Shown here piece after piece: positions 32,548-41,944 of a stretch of DNA of 64,000 nucleotides. The stretch is from DASXHD01 sp036488725. Lineage in GTDB: Bacteria > Myxococcota_A > Polyangia > Polyangiales > Polyangiaceae. The notes under the pieces were generated by a model that searched no databases, was not told where the DNA came from, and saw only the letters and a program-made list of their open reading frames with translations. The translations under genes and the position numbers were made by a program. The stretch covers positions 1 through 64,000 of the forward strand of contig DASXHD010000093.1 in assembly GCA_036488725.1 (NCBI GenBank), written 5' to 3'. Within the stretch, counting starts at the first letter, position 1; every line of letters starts with the position of its first letter.

Positions 32548-33984
32548 GTGAAGGGGCTCGCGCTCTGTCTGCTCGTCGCGCTCGCGTGCGCGTGCCGTAC
32601 GTACGACACCACGTATACGGACGACGCCGGCGGCATGTGCGTGAAGCCTCACGCCCAGTGCAGCGAGGGTTGCGTCGACGTCTCGAGCGACCGCGACAAC
32701 TGCGGCGCCTGCGGTTTCTCGTGCGGGCCGCTCGCGCTTTGCGTCTCGTCGACCTGCGTCGCGTGCCCGCCGAACGAGACCGCGTGCGGAACGACCGGCG
32801 CGGCCTTCTGCGCGGACCTCACTGCCAACGATCAAAACTGCGGCTCGTGCGGTAACGCGTGCGCGCTCGGCACGTCGTGCAAAGCCGGGCAGTGCGTCTG
32901 CCCGCTGACGACGTGCGGAACGGCGTGCGTCGACACGACGAACGACGCGATGCATTGCGGCTCGTGCACGAACGCGTGCCCATCCGGCGCGGCCAACGAA
33001 ATCGCAACGTGCACGAACAGCCAATGCTCGATCCTCTGCGCCGCGCCGTTCGCCGACTGCGACGGCAACGGCACCAACGGCTGCGAGACGAATCTCCAAA
33101 CGAGCGCGTCGAGCTGCGGCGCGTGCGGTCGCTCGTGCTTCACCGGCGGTTGCTCTGCGGGCCTCTGCGGCGCGACGACTTACGCGACCGGCGGCACGCT
33201 CGGCCCGCTCGCAGTCGATGCGACGTCGGTTTACTGGGCCGATCGCAGCGCGAGCGGCGCGATCTTTTCGGCGCCCATCGGCGGCGGCGCGGGCACGAGC
33301 ATCGTCTCGGACAACGCGGCGACGGTGCTCGGCGTCGACGCCTCGCAGATCGTGTGGCTGCATCTGAACGACGAGATCGACTCGGTGCCGGTTAGCGGCG
33401 GCAGCACGACGAAGCTCGACCAGAAGAGCGGCGTTCGCGGCCTGGCCTTCGAAGGCGGATATGTGTATTATACACTTAGCAGCGGCCCGGTGATGCGCGC
33501 GGGAGAGGACGGCTCTTCGGCGCCGGTGACGCTCACGGGCGCGACGAACCCGTCGGCGATCGCGGTCGACGGAGCGAACGTTTATTTCGCCGACGGCGCC
33601 GGGGACCTCTTCGTCGTGCCCGTTTCGGCCCAAAACGTGCCGCCCACGCCGTTCGCGAGCGGCGCCCAAGTGAGCGCGACGATCGCCCTCGACGCGACGC
33701 ACGTCTACTGGGTCACGGGGTCGGGCAACATCTTTCGGCAGACGAAGACCGGCGCGACCGCGACCCAGCTCGCGTCCGGACAGCCGATCGTCACCAACCT
33801 CGCGACCGACGGCGTGGCGCTCTACTGGGGCGACGCGAGCGGCATCATCGATCGCATGCCGGTCACCGGCGGCATCCCGGTCCCGATCACGAAGGCTCAG
33901 CCCGGAACGCTGCGAACCGTCGTCGTCGACTCGTCGCGCGTCTACTGGTCGTCGGACACGCTCGTCGGCTCGACCACGAAGTGA
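32548..33984 (+). CDS. Cys-rich (Stig1-like repeats) lipoprotein with YWAD-type propeller
   Basis: 478 residues from GTG. Signal peptide ends ACAC (lipobox-like). Residues about 30-210 hold repeats of the form NCGSCGxxC with paired Cys (SEGCVDVSSDRDNCGACGFSC, NDQNCGSCGNACALGTSCKAGQC), as in Stig1-type and myxobacterial surface proteins. The C-terminal half is a propeller with repeated VYWADRS, VYYTLSS, VYFADGAG and VYWVTGSGN blades. Predicted extracellular scaffolding or binding protein. Divergent from the cytochrome c gene. Confidence 0.87.
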   Translation: MKGLALCLLVALACACRTYDTTYTDDAGGMCVKPHAQCSEGCVDVSSDRDNCGACGFSCGPLALCVSSTCVACPPNETACGTTGAAFCADLTANDQNCGSCGNACALGTSCKAGQCVCPLTTCGTACVDTTNDAMHCGSCTNACPSGAANEIATCTNSQCSILCAAPFADCDGNGTNGCETNLQTSASSCGACGRSCFTGGCSAGLCGATTYATGGTLGPLAVDATSVYWADRSASGAIFSAPIGGGAGTSIVSDNAATVLGVDASQIVWLHLNDEIDSVPVSGGSTTKLDQKSGVRGLAFEGGYVYYTLSSGPVMRAGEDGSSAPVTLTGATNPSAIAVDGANVYFADGAGDLFVVPVSAQNVPPTPFASGAQVSATIALDATHVYWVTGSGNIFRQTKTGATATQLASGQPIVTNLATDGVALYWGDASGIIDRMPVTGGIPVPITKAQPGTLRTVVVDSSRVYWSSDTLVGSTTK

Positions 33985-33985
33985 C

Positions 33986-35941
33986 TCAGTTGTCGTCCTT
34001 CGGGCCTTCGTTGTAGCTGCGCGGGCGGTACTTCGGGTCGACGCCGTTGTGCTCTTGGCCGTGCTCGGCCATGTCGCGTTGCAAGAAATCGAGCCACGAT
34101 CCCGGGCGCTGCTCGCCCATGTCGGAGAGCTCGGGCGCGACAGTCTGAAAATATTTTTCGTCCCAGAGACACTGGAGCGCGAGCGCGATCAAATTCGGGT
34201 CGCCCGGCGCGAGCTCGAAGCCGCGCTTGTAATGCGGCCACGCTTCGGCGGGGCGATGCATGCGGCAGAGCGTGTCGCCCATGTAGATGTTGGCCATCGG
34301 CCACTCGGGCGCGAGCGCGAGCGCGACGGCGTTCGCTTTGCGGCGCTCCTCGAGGTTGCCGCGCGCGCCTTGCATGACCGAATAATTGAGGTGCGCCTTC
34401 GCGCTGCGCGGAACGGCTTTGCGCGTCGCGTCCCAAAAGACGAGATCGTCGGTGTAGTCGTTCGCGTGCGCGCGCGCGGCGACGCACTGCCACAAAAGAA
34501 AAACGGCGAGGATGGTCGCGCCCGCCCAGACTTGCCCGCTCGCGCGCGTCTTTCGAATGAGCCACGCAAAAAAAATCGCGAGGAGACAGCTCGTGCCGAT
34601 CGCCGGAAAATACCAAAAGCGCTCGGCGCGCACCGTCGGCAGCAAAATCGGAATGTTCGAGACCGGAAAATAACTGACGACGATCCACAGCATCGAAACC
34701 GCCGCGAGCGCGTAGAGCGGTTTTTTTCGCTTGATGCCGAGGAAGCCGAGGATCGGTGCTGCGATGATCGGGCCGACGAGCGCGAGCGCGCCGACGATGC
34801 TCTCCGGAAAAATCAGGTGCGCGGGGATCGGCTCTTGCGGCGACGAGTAATCGCCCGAGAGTCGATACGGCAAGAGCACCTCGCCGAGACCGCGCGCGTA
34901 AACGCGGAGACCCCCGGCGACGCGAAACGGTCCGGTCGCGTTGACGAGCGGATTGTTGAGCGGGTCCTTCGGCAAAATCGGCTGCGCGTACCAACGGAGG
35001 AGCCCGTGATAAAAGCGAACCGCCCACGGTTTTCCGATGTTCGCGGCGACCGACAAATCCGGCGGCAGCGTCGCGGGAAACGATCTACGTCGCTGCTCGA
35101 CGTAAAAAACGAACGCCGCGGCCGTCGCGAGGCCCGCGAGGCCCGCGCGAATCCACCGGCGCGGATGCTCGGGGTGCGTCACTTGCGACAAGACGAGCGC
35201 CGCGAACGGAATCATCGGCACGATGCAGAGCGCGCTCTCTTTCGAGTAGAGCCCGAAGAGCGTCGAGAGGAGCACGGCGAACGGCATCGCCCACATCGGG
35301 AGCGCGAGCGAGCACAGCGCGAGGAGCGCGCCGAGCGCGCCGAGCACGTCCGCGAGCCCGACGACGCCGCTCACCGCTTCGGTCACGACCGCCGTCGCCG
35401 TGAAGAGCGTCCCCGCGAGCCACGCGGTCGCGCGATCTTTGGTCACGCGGAGCGCGAGGACCGCGACGATCGCCCCGTTCACGCCGTGGAGCAGCACGTT
35501 CACCCAGTGATGCAAGAACGGGCTCTGCTCGCGCGCGCCCATCCACCAAAACAAACGCCACACCAAATCCGGAAGCGGCCGATACGACCCGATCGTGCGA
35601 TCGTGCGGGAGGCCCCAGAAATCCCGGCGAAACGCGTCGATCCAGTGCAGGTGCGACGAGTGATCGGTGACCGATCGCACGAACGGATTGGCGAGCAGCG
35701 CCTCTTGCTCGTCGAAGATGAAATTCGTCCGCGGGTGACGCGTGTAGAGTGCAATCGACAAAAAACACAGCGGCACGAGCGCGGTCACGAAGGTGAGCGG
35801 CTCGTCGCGGAAGTAAGTGATGACGTACTGCACCACGCGACGCGGCAGCGAACGAACCCGCGCGCCGAACGACGGCTTCGCCGGCGGCGTTTGCGACGGC
35901 CCGCCTTGGGCGGATCCGTCGACCGGTTGCGGTTCGGTCAT
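33986..35941 (-). CDS. TMTC-like polytopic membrane protein with TPR tail
   Basis: 651 residues. A short cytoplasmic N-terminus is followed by about 11 hydrophobic segments (LTFVTALVPLCFLSIALY, LLHGVNGAIVAVLALRV, IVGALALVGPIIAAPILGFLG and others), arranged as in TMTC/DUF1736 and GT-C membrane glycosyltransferases: a conserved DEQEALLANPFVR-type acidic loop after the first helix, then YRPLPDLVWRLFWW. The last 130 residues are TPR repeats (NYSVMQGARGNLEERRKANAVAL, YMGDTLCRMHRPAEAWPHYKRGF). TMTC proteins in animals are O-mannosyltransferases; a glycosyl transfer role here is inference. The ATG overlaps the SDR gene stop by ATGA. Confidence 0.88.
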   Translation of the reverse strand: MTEPQPVDGSAQGGPSQTPPAKPSFGARVRSLPRRVVQYVITYFRDEPLTFVTALVPLCFLSIALYTRHPRTNFIFDEQEALLANPFVRSVTDHSSHLHWIDAFRRDFWGLPHDRTIGSYRPLPDLVWRLFWWMGAREQSPFLHHWVNVLLHGVNGAIVAVLALRVTKDRATAWLAGTLFTATAVVTEAVSGVVGLADVLGALGALLALCSLALPMWAMPFAVLLSTLFGLYSKESALCIVPMIPFAALVLSQVTHPEHPRRWIRAGLAGLATAAAFVFYVEQRRRSFPATLPPDLSVAANIGKPWAVRFYHGLLRWYAQPILPKDPLNNPLVNATGPFRVAGGLRVYARGLGEVLLPYRLSGDYSSPQEPIPAHLIFPESIVGALALVGPIIAAPILGFLGIKRKKPLYALAAVSMLWIVVSYFPVSNIPILLPTVRAERFWYFPAIGTSCLLAIFFAWLIRKTRASGQVWAGATILAVFLLWQCVAARAHANDYTDDLVFWDATRKAVPRSAKAHLNYSVMQGARGNLEERRKANAVALALAPEWPMANIYMGDTLCRMHRPAEAWPHYKRGFELAPGDPNLIALALQCLWDEKYFQTVAPELSDMGEQRPGSWLDFLQRDMAEHGQEHNGVDPKYRPRSYNEGPKDDN

Positions 35942-36732
35942 GCTCGGTCCGGAATCAGCCACGTGTCGCCCCAGAGATGCGCGCCGCCGTCGATGTACCA
36001 CGTCTCGCCCGTGACGAAGCTCGCCGCGTCGCTCGCGAGCCAGCCGACGAGCTCAGCCACTTCGTCCGGCGTGCCGAAGCGTTTGGCGGGCGTGCGCTGC
36101 CGGCTCATCTCGACGATCTCGGGCGGATACTGATCGGTGCCGGTCGACTTGATGACGCCGGGCGCGACCGAGTTGATCTGAATGTCGTACTGGGCCCACT
36201 CGATCGCGAGCGTCTTGGTCATGTTCTCGACGCCCGCGCGCGCCGCGCCGGTGTGGACCATGCCGGGAAACCCGCGCGCGATGTTGGCGATGATGTTCAC
36301 GATCCGCCCTTTTTTACGCGGGATCATGACTTTGTTCGCCACAGTCTGCGTCATGTAGAACGTGCCGCTCAAGTTGTTGCGGATGACCGCGTCCCAGCCT
36401 TTGGGCGCGAGGTTCTCCGCTTGCGTCGGGAACTGCCCGCCGGCGTTATTGACAAGAATGTCAATATCGCCGAGCTCTTCGACGGTCGCGTCGACGAACG
36501 CGCCGACCTGCTCGAGCTCGCGGATGTCGCACGTCTTCGCGAAGACTCGGATGCCGCGCGCGCCGAGCTCGGCCTTGGCCGCGTCGAGACGCTCTTGCTT
36601 GCGCCCGCCGATCGCGACCTTCGCGCCGAGCTCGCCGAGCATGCGCGCGATCGCGAGGCCGATGCCGCTCCCGCCGCCCGTCACGACCGCGACGCGATTT
36701 TCGAAGAGCCCGGGCCGATAAATGGACGGCAT
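35938..36732 (-). CDS. SDR oxidoreductase of the peroxisomal enoyl-CoA reductase/dienoyl-CoA reductase-like type
   Basis: 264 residues. Rossmann fold with TGGGSGIG nucleotide motif and NNAGG. The usual YxxxK is replaced: the segment HTGAARAGVENMTKTLAIEW has Thr and Arg in the Tyr and Lys positions. That pattern occurs in PECR/DECR-type enzymes that reduce CoA thioesters with NADPH, so the substrate is probably an unsaturated acyl-CoA. The conserved SVAPGVIKSTGTDQYP loop is also family-like. Its ATGA overlap with the TMTC-like gene is unusual and may be accidental packing. Confidence 0.87.
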   Translation of the reverse strand: MPSIYRPGLFENRVAVVTGGGSGIGLAIARMLGELGAKVAIGGRKQERLDAAKAELGARGIRVFAKTCDIRELEQVGAFVDATVEELGDIDILVNNAGGQFPTQAENLAPKGWDAVIRNNLSGTFYMTQTVANKVMIPRKKGRIVNIIANIARGFPGMVHTGAARAGVENMTKTLAIEWAQYDIQINSVAPGVIKSTGTDQYPPEIVEMSRQRTPAKRFGTPDEVAELVGWLASDAASFVTGETWYIDGGAHLWGDTWLIPDRA

Positions 36733-36753
36733 GGCCCGCGTTTTACCGCGCCC

Positions 36754-37422
36754 TCACTCCGAGCGCGAGCTTCGCGTCTTGATGGCCTCGCGGGCGAGCT
36801 CGTCGGCGCGTTCGTTCATCGGGACGCCCGCGTGGCCGGGGACGTAGACGAACCGCACGTCGCGGCCGCGCAGCGCGCCGCGAATTTTTTCGATGAGGGC
36901 GACGTTGGCCTTCGCCTTCCAGCCTTTGGTGAGCACGCCGATGGCGTACTGGCTGTCGGTGTGGAGGACGAGCGACTCGGCCGACGGCGTTCGCTCGAGC
37001 GCGCGCAAGACCGCGGTGAGCTCGGCGATGTTGTTCGTGCCCTCGCCGAGGTAGTCGTACGTCTCGCTGATTTTTCCGCCCGGCGCGATGAGCACGGTGC
37101 CGCTCCCCGCGGGGCCCGGGTTGCCGGTGCACGCGCCGTCGGTGTAGGCGATCCACGAATTCTTGTAGTCTGCATGTACCGGCGCGGCGGCGGTTTTTTT
37201 CGCCGCCTTTTTCGCGGCGGGCGCGCCCGCGGCGACGACCTCGCCGTCGCCCAGCACCTGGCCGTCGCCGAGCACGAGGTTTCCGGCGCGCGCGTGGTAT
37301 GCGCGCGGGTCGGTCGCGCGATAGCGGATCTCGACGCGGCCCTCCTTCTGTTCGAAGGTGCCGTCAGCCCTCACGCGCGCAAGAACGCGCTGCCCCCTGA
37401 GCGTCGCCTCTCTCCACGGCAT
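36754..37422 (-). CDS. rnhA: Ribonuclease HI with N-terminal Lys/Ala-rich extension
   Basis: 222 residues. The C-terminal 145 residues are a type 1 RNase H with all four metal-binding residues: YTDGACTGNPGP, NNIAELTAV, HTDSQYAI and GHAGVPMNERADELAR. The first 75 residues form an unusual extension: a beta segment (RATDPRAYHARAGNLVLGDG) and a Lys/Ala linker (KKAAKKTAAA). It cleaves RNA in RNA-DNA hybrids. The start at 37422 is chosen because the extension from this ATG keeps high third-position GC; the longer open frame runs into the phosphoglycerate mutase gene and is not believed. Confidence 0.94.
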   Translation of the reverse strand: MPWREATLRGQRVLARVRADGTFEQKEGRVEIRYRATDPRAYHARAGNLVLGDGQVLGDGEVVAAGAPAAKKAAKKTAAAPVHADYKNSWIAYTDGACTGNPGPAGSGTVLIAPGGKISETYDYLGEGTNNIAELTAVLRALERTPSAESLVLHTDSQYAIGVLTKGWKAKANVALIEKIRGALRGRDVRFVYVPGHAGVPMNERADELAREAIKTRSSRSE

Positions 37423-37451
37423 GCGAAGCGATGGATACCAGATGGGATAGA

Positions 37452-37947
37452 ATGTCGGAATCGCGATGAGCCCGTACCCCCGAGCGCGAGGACGAAGCAC
37501 GCTTTCGGCAACGAGACCGTTCGTCTCCTCGCCGAAGGCGTCGGCGTGGTCTCGTTCGCGGGGGGAATCATCGGCGCGATCGCGCTCATGCTCCGCGGCG
37601 AGCGTTTCGAGATCGCGATCTTGTTGCCGCTTCCCGGCCTCGGGATCTTGGCGTCGGCGCGCTCGGGATTCATCGAGCTTCGCCCGGACGAGCGCACCGG
37701 CGTGATCACCGTGCGAAGCTTTTTGTCCGCCCAGCGCACGCGATTCAGGTTTGGCGATCTCCTCGGCTCGGCGATTCGCGCGGTCCCACCGGACGCGCCG
37801 CGTGTCGACCAAGAGCAAGTTCTCATGCTGCTGCTGAGCGACGAGCGCTCGGTCCCGATCGCACGCGCCGCGACGGTCGAGGCCCTCGCGACGCGCAAGA
37901 CGGCGCTCGACGGGTTCTTGGCCGAGCAAGGTCTGCCCGAGCGGTAG
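37452..37947 (+). CDS. Membrane protein with apparent start-proximal frameshift
   Basis: Coding from about 37465 to the TAG at 37947 reads DEPVPPSARTKHAFGNETVRL then two hydrophobic spans (GVGVVSFAGGIIGAIALMLR, IAILLPLPGLGILASARSGF) and a beta-like tail (GVITVRSFLSAQRTRFRFGD). No ATG is in this frame. An ATG at 37452, with GGGA 5 bases before it, reads MSESR then TGA; removing one base near 37463-37464 would join it to the coding frame. A GTG at 37546 is an alternative start giving 133 residues. Real frameshift, sequencing error or non-ATG start cannot be separated here. Function unknown. Confidence 0.65.
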
Positions 37948-37980
37948 CGAAGCCGAAATCCCTGCGCTACGTTGCGCCGC

Positions 37981-39509
37981 ATGGCGAAGCCACGGCCTTT
38001 GGTGCTGGTCATCCTCGACGGTTTCGGCGAGCGCGCCGAGAGCGCCGACAACGCGGTGCGGCTCGCGAACGCGCCGCGCCTCGCCGAGCTCTTCGCCAAG
38101 TACCCGCACGGCGTCATCGGCACGAGCGGCCCGGACGTCGGGCTCCCGCCGGGACAAATGGGAAACAGCGAGGTCGGGCACCTCAACTTCGGCGCCGGGC
38201 GCATCGCGCTGATGGACATCTCGCGCATCGACAACGCGGTGCTCGACGGCTCTCTCGGAAAAAATCAGGTCATCCGCGATCGCATCGCGCAAGCGAAAGA
38301 AGCGGGCGGCGCGCTTCATCTCTTCGGTCTCTGCTCCGACGGCGGCGTCCACGCGATGCTCACGCACATCTACGCGATCATCGACACCGCGCACGCGGCG
38401 GGCGTTCGTTGCATCATGCATGCATTTTTGGACGGGCGCGACGTGCAGCCGAAGACCGCGCCGCGCTACGTCGCCGAGCTCGAAGCGCACTTGAAAGGCA
38501 AAGGCGTCGTCGGCACGGTGAGCGGCCGCTACTGGGGAATGGACCGCGACAATCGCTGGGAGCGCGTGCAAAAAGCGTTCGACGCGATCGTCCACGCGAA
38601 GGGCCCGCGACACGCGAGCGCGCTCGCCGGCATCGAGGCGTCGATCGCGGCGGGCAAGACCGACGAGTTCGTCGAGCCCTTCGTCGTCGGCGATTACGCG
38701 GGCGTCGCGATTGGCAAAGACTCGGCGCAGCATTGCAACTTCCGCCCGGACCGCGCACGCGAGCTCACGCGCGCGCTCGCGGTCGAAAAGTTCGATGGAT
38801 TTCCGCGGGGACCTGCGCCGTTCTTGGGGCGCTACGGGTGCATGACGACGTACGACGCGTCGCTCGGGCTTCCGATCGCGTTTCCGAAAGAAAAATACGC
38901 CGACATTTTTCCCGAGGTCATCGCGCGCGCCGGGCTCACCCAGTTTCGCTGCGCCGAGACCGAGAAGTACGCGCACGTGACCTACTTCTTCAACGGCGGC
39001 CGCGAGGAATCTTTTTCCGGCGAAGAGCGCGCGATGATTCCTTCGCCGAAGGACGTGCCGACTTACGACAAGAAACCGGAGATGAGCGCGAAGGGCGTCG
39101 GCGAAGCGGTGGTCCGCGCGATCGAGTCGAATCGTTTCGATTTCGTGCTCGTCAATTTCGCGAACCCCGACATGGTCGGCCACACCGGCAACCTCGACGC
39201 CGCGATCCACGCGGTCGAAGCTGTCGACGCGCAGCTCGGCGCGATCGTGGACGCCGCGCGCGAGAAGGGCGGCGCGCTCTTGATCACCGCCGACCACGGC
39301 AACTGCGAGCTCATGAAAGATCCCGCGACCGGCGAGCCGCACACCGCGCACACGCTGAACCCGGTGCCTCTCCTTTACGTGAACGACGCCGACACCGGCG
39401 CGCGCATCCGGCAAGGCGGCCGCATCTGCGACGTCGCCCCGACGATGCTCGCGCTCCTCGGCATCGCGCAGCCCGCGGCGATGACGGGCGTTCCGCTGCT
39501 CTCGCGATA

Positions 39510-39510
<1 letters not shown>
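37981..39510 (+). CDS. gpmI: 2,3-bisphosphoglycerate-independent phosphoglycerate mutase
   Basis: 509 residues, the normal length. Phosphatase/transferase domain motifs: ILDGFGER at the N-terminus, the phosphoserine region MGNSEVGHLNFGAGR, DGRD, RYWGMDRDNRWER, NPDMVGHTGN and TADHGNCE, which carry the two Mn ions and the Ser nucleophile. It interconverts 3- and 2-phosphoglycerate in glycolysis and gluconeogenesis. A TACGTT hexamer ends 7 bases before the ATG. Its stop shares one base with the next kinase start (TAATG), so the two may be co-translated. Confidence 0.97.
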
Positions 39511-40841
<1,331 letters not shown>

Positions 40842-40969
40842 GAGGAGAGACATGAAGATTGAAAGAGATGGAGGTTTGAGATTTTGATTTGAGATTTGGA
40901 TTTGATTTCCAAATCACAAAACTCCTTCTCTCTCCTTTCACTCTTTCACTCTTTATGTGAATTCTTCTC
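40842..40969. repeat. AT-rich purine/pyrimidine imperfect inverted repeat between convergent genes
   Basis: A purine-rich left part, repeats of the type GAGATTTTGATTT / GAGATTTGGATTT, a perfect core stem GATTTGGA (40893-40900) with TCCAAATC (40908-40915) around a 7-base loop, and a pyrimidine-rich right part (CTCC, TTCTCTCTCC, TTTCACTC). The AT content contrasts sharply with flanking DNA. Probably a bidirectional terminator or a simple-sequence insert. Confidence 0.5.
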
Positions 40970-41944
40970 TCAGAACGTCCCCACGACGCCGACCCCGAAA
41001 GGCGAGATCGCGACGTGCGCCGGGGCTTCTTTCGAAGAGCCGCGCGAGACGAGCGCGACGACGAGCGTGCCGATCGCGCCCGCGACGCCGACGCCGAGCC
41101 CGATGTCGGCGACGAGCGCCCATCGCCGCGCGTTCGCGTCGGCGTCGATTCCCGCCTGCGTGCACGCGTTGGCGTCGCCGCCGATGCCGCACGCCGCGGT
41201 GCGGTCGTGCCACGCCGAGAGCGACTCGACTCCGCCGAGCGCCATCGCGCCGAAACCGAGCACGCCCGCCGTGATCGGAAGCGCGATCCAAGCCGAGACG
41301 CCGCGCGACCGCGGCGGAGGAACGACCTGCACCGTGAGGAGCGGCGGAAGCGGCTTCGGCTTCGGGACCGCCGCGAGCTCGGGGATGTCGAGCGTCTCGG
41401 CTTGTCCGTCGCGGCGGAGCTCGACGCTCGTGCTCCAGCTTTTGTAATCCGGCGCGTTCGCTTCGAGCGTGTGCGCCCCCGGATCGATCGGCAGCGCGAG
41501 GCCGAGCGACTCGGGTCCGAGCTTGATGCCATCGAGCTTGAGCTCGAGCCCGGGCTCGCGTGTCGCGTGACGAACCGTGAGCGTGCAGACCCGCTCCTTC
41601 AGCGCGTCGAAGTGAGCTTGCGCGAAGCGAACGCGGTCCTCGCGATTTTCGCGCCGCGCCATCGCGATCGTGTCGCGAAACTCGTCCCACGCGGTCGCCG
41701 TCTTGCCGACCTTCTCGTGGCACACGGCGAGGTTCAGCAGCGTGCCGGTCGCCGGGTCGAGCTTGTAGCTCCGCTCGAGACGCGGGCACGCCTCGGCGTA
41801 GCGCTTCGCGTTCATCAGCTTGCGGCCTTCGTCGAAGAGGGACTGCGCGATCGCCGAGTCGGACGACGTGGTCTGCGCGCGCGCGGCACCGGCCTCGAAC
41901 GCGACGAGCGCGACGAGAAGGCTAGCGACGATCTTCGAGGACAT
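40970..41944 (-). CDS. Exported TPR/PEGA-like protein
   Basis: 324 residues. A signal peptide (SSKIVASLLVALVAFEAGAARAQ) is followed by TPR-like helices (about 32-100: AIAQSLFDEGRKLMNAKRYA, LLNLAVCHEKVGKTATAWDEF), then a PEGA-like beta part (about 130-180: LELKLDGIKLGPE, LPIDPGAHTLEANAPDYKSW) and one or two hydrophobic spans near 220-305. This is a standard companion of kinase genes in this type of genome. Its start lies inside the upstream kinase gene (23-base overlap), suggesting translational coupling and a shared sensory role. Confidence 0.87.
   Translation of the reverse strand: MSSKIVASLLVALVAFEAGAARAQTTSSDSAIAQSLFDEGRKLMNAKRYAEACPRLERSYKLDPATGTLLNLAVCHEKVGKTATAWDEFRDTIAMARRENREDRVRFAQAHFDALKERVCTLTVRHATREPGLELKLDGIKLGPESLGLALPIDPGAHTLEANAPDYKSWSTSVELRRDGQAETLDIPELAAVPKPKPLPPLLTVQVVPPPRSRGVSAWIALPITAGVLGFGAMALGGVESLSAWHDRTAACGIGGDANACTQAGIDADANARRWALVADIGLGVGVAGAIGTLVVALVSRGSSKEAPAHVAISPFGVGVVGTF

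Noticed and set aside
32434..33702. Extension of the cytochrome c frame upstream
   Set aside because: Arg-rich antisense of the Stig1-like lipoprotein; the lipoprotein signal starts at 32433.
37423..39414. Extension of the RNase H frame through the phosphoglycerate mutase gene
   Set aside because: The extra 660 codons are antisense to gpmI; only the part from 37422 has RNase H content.
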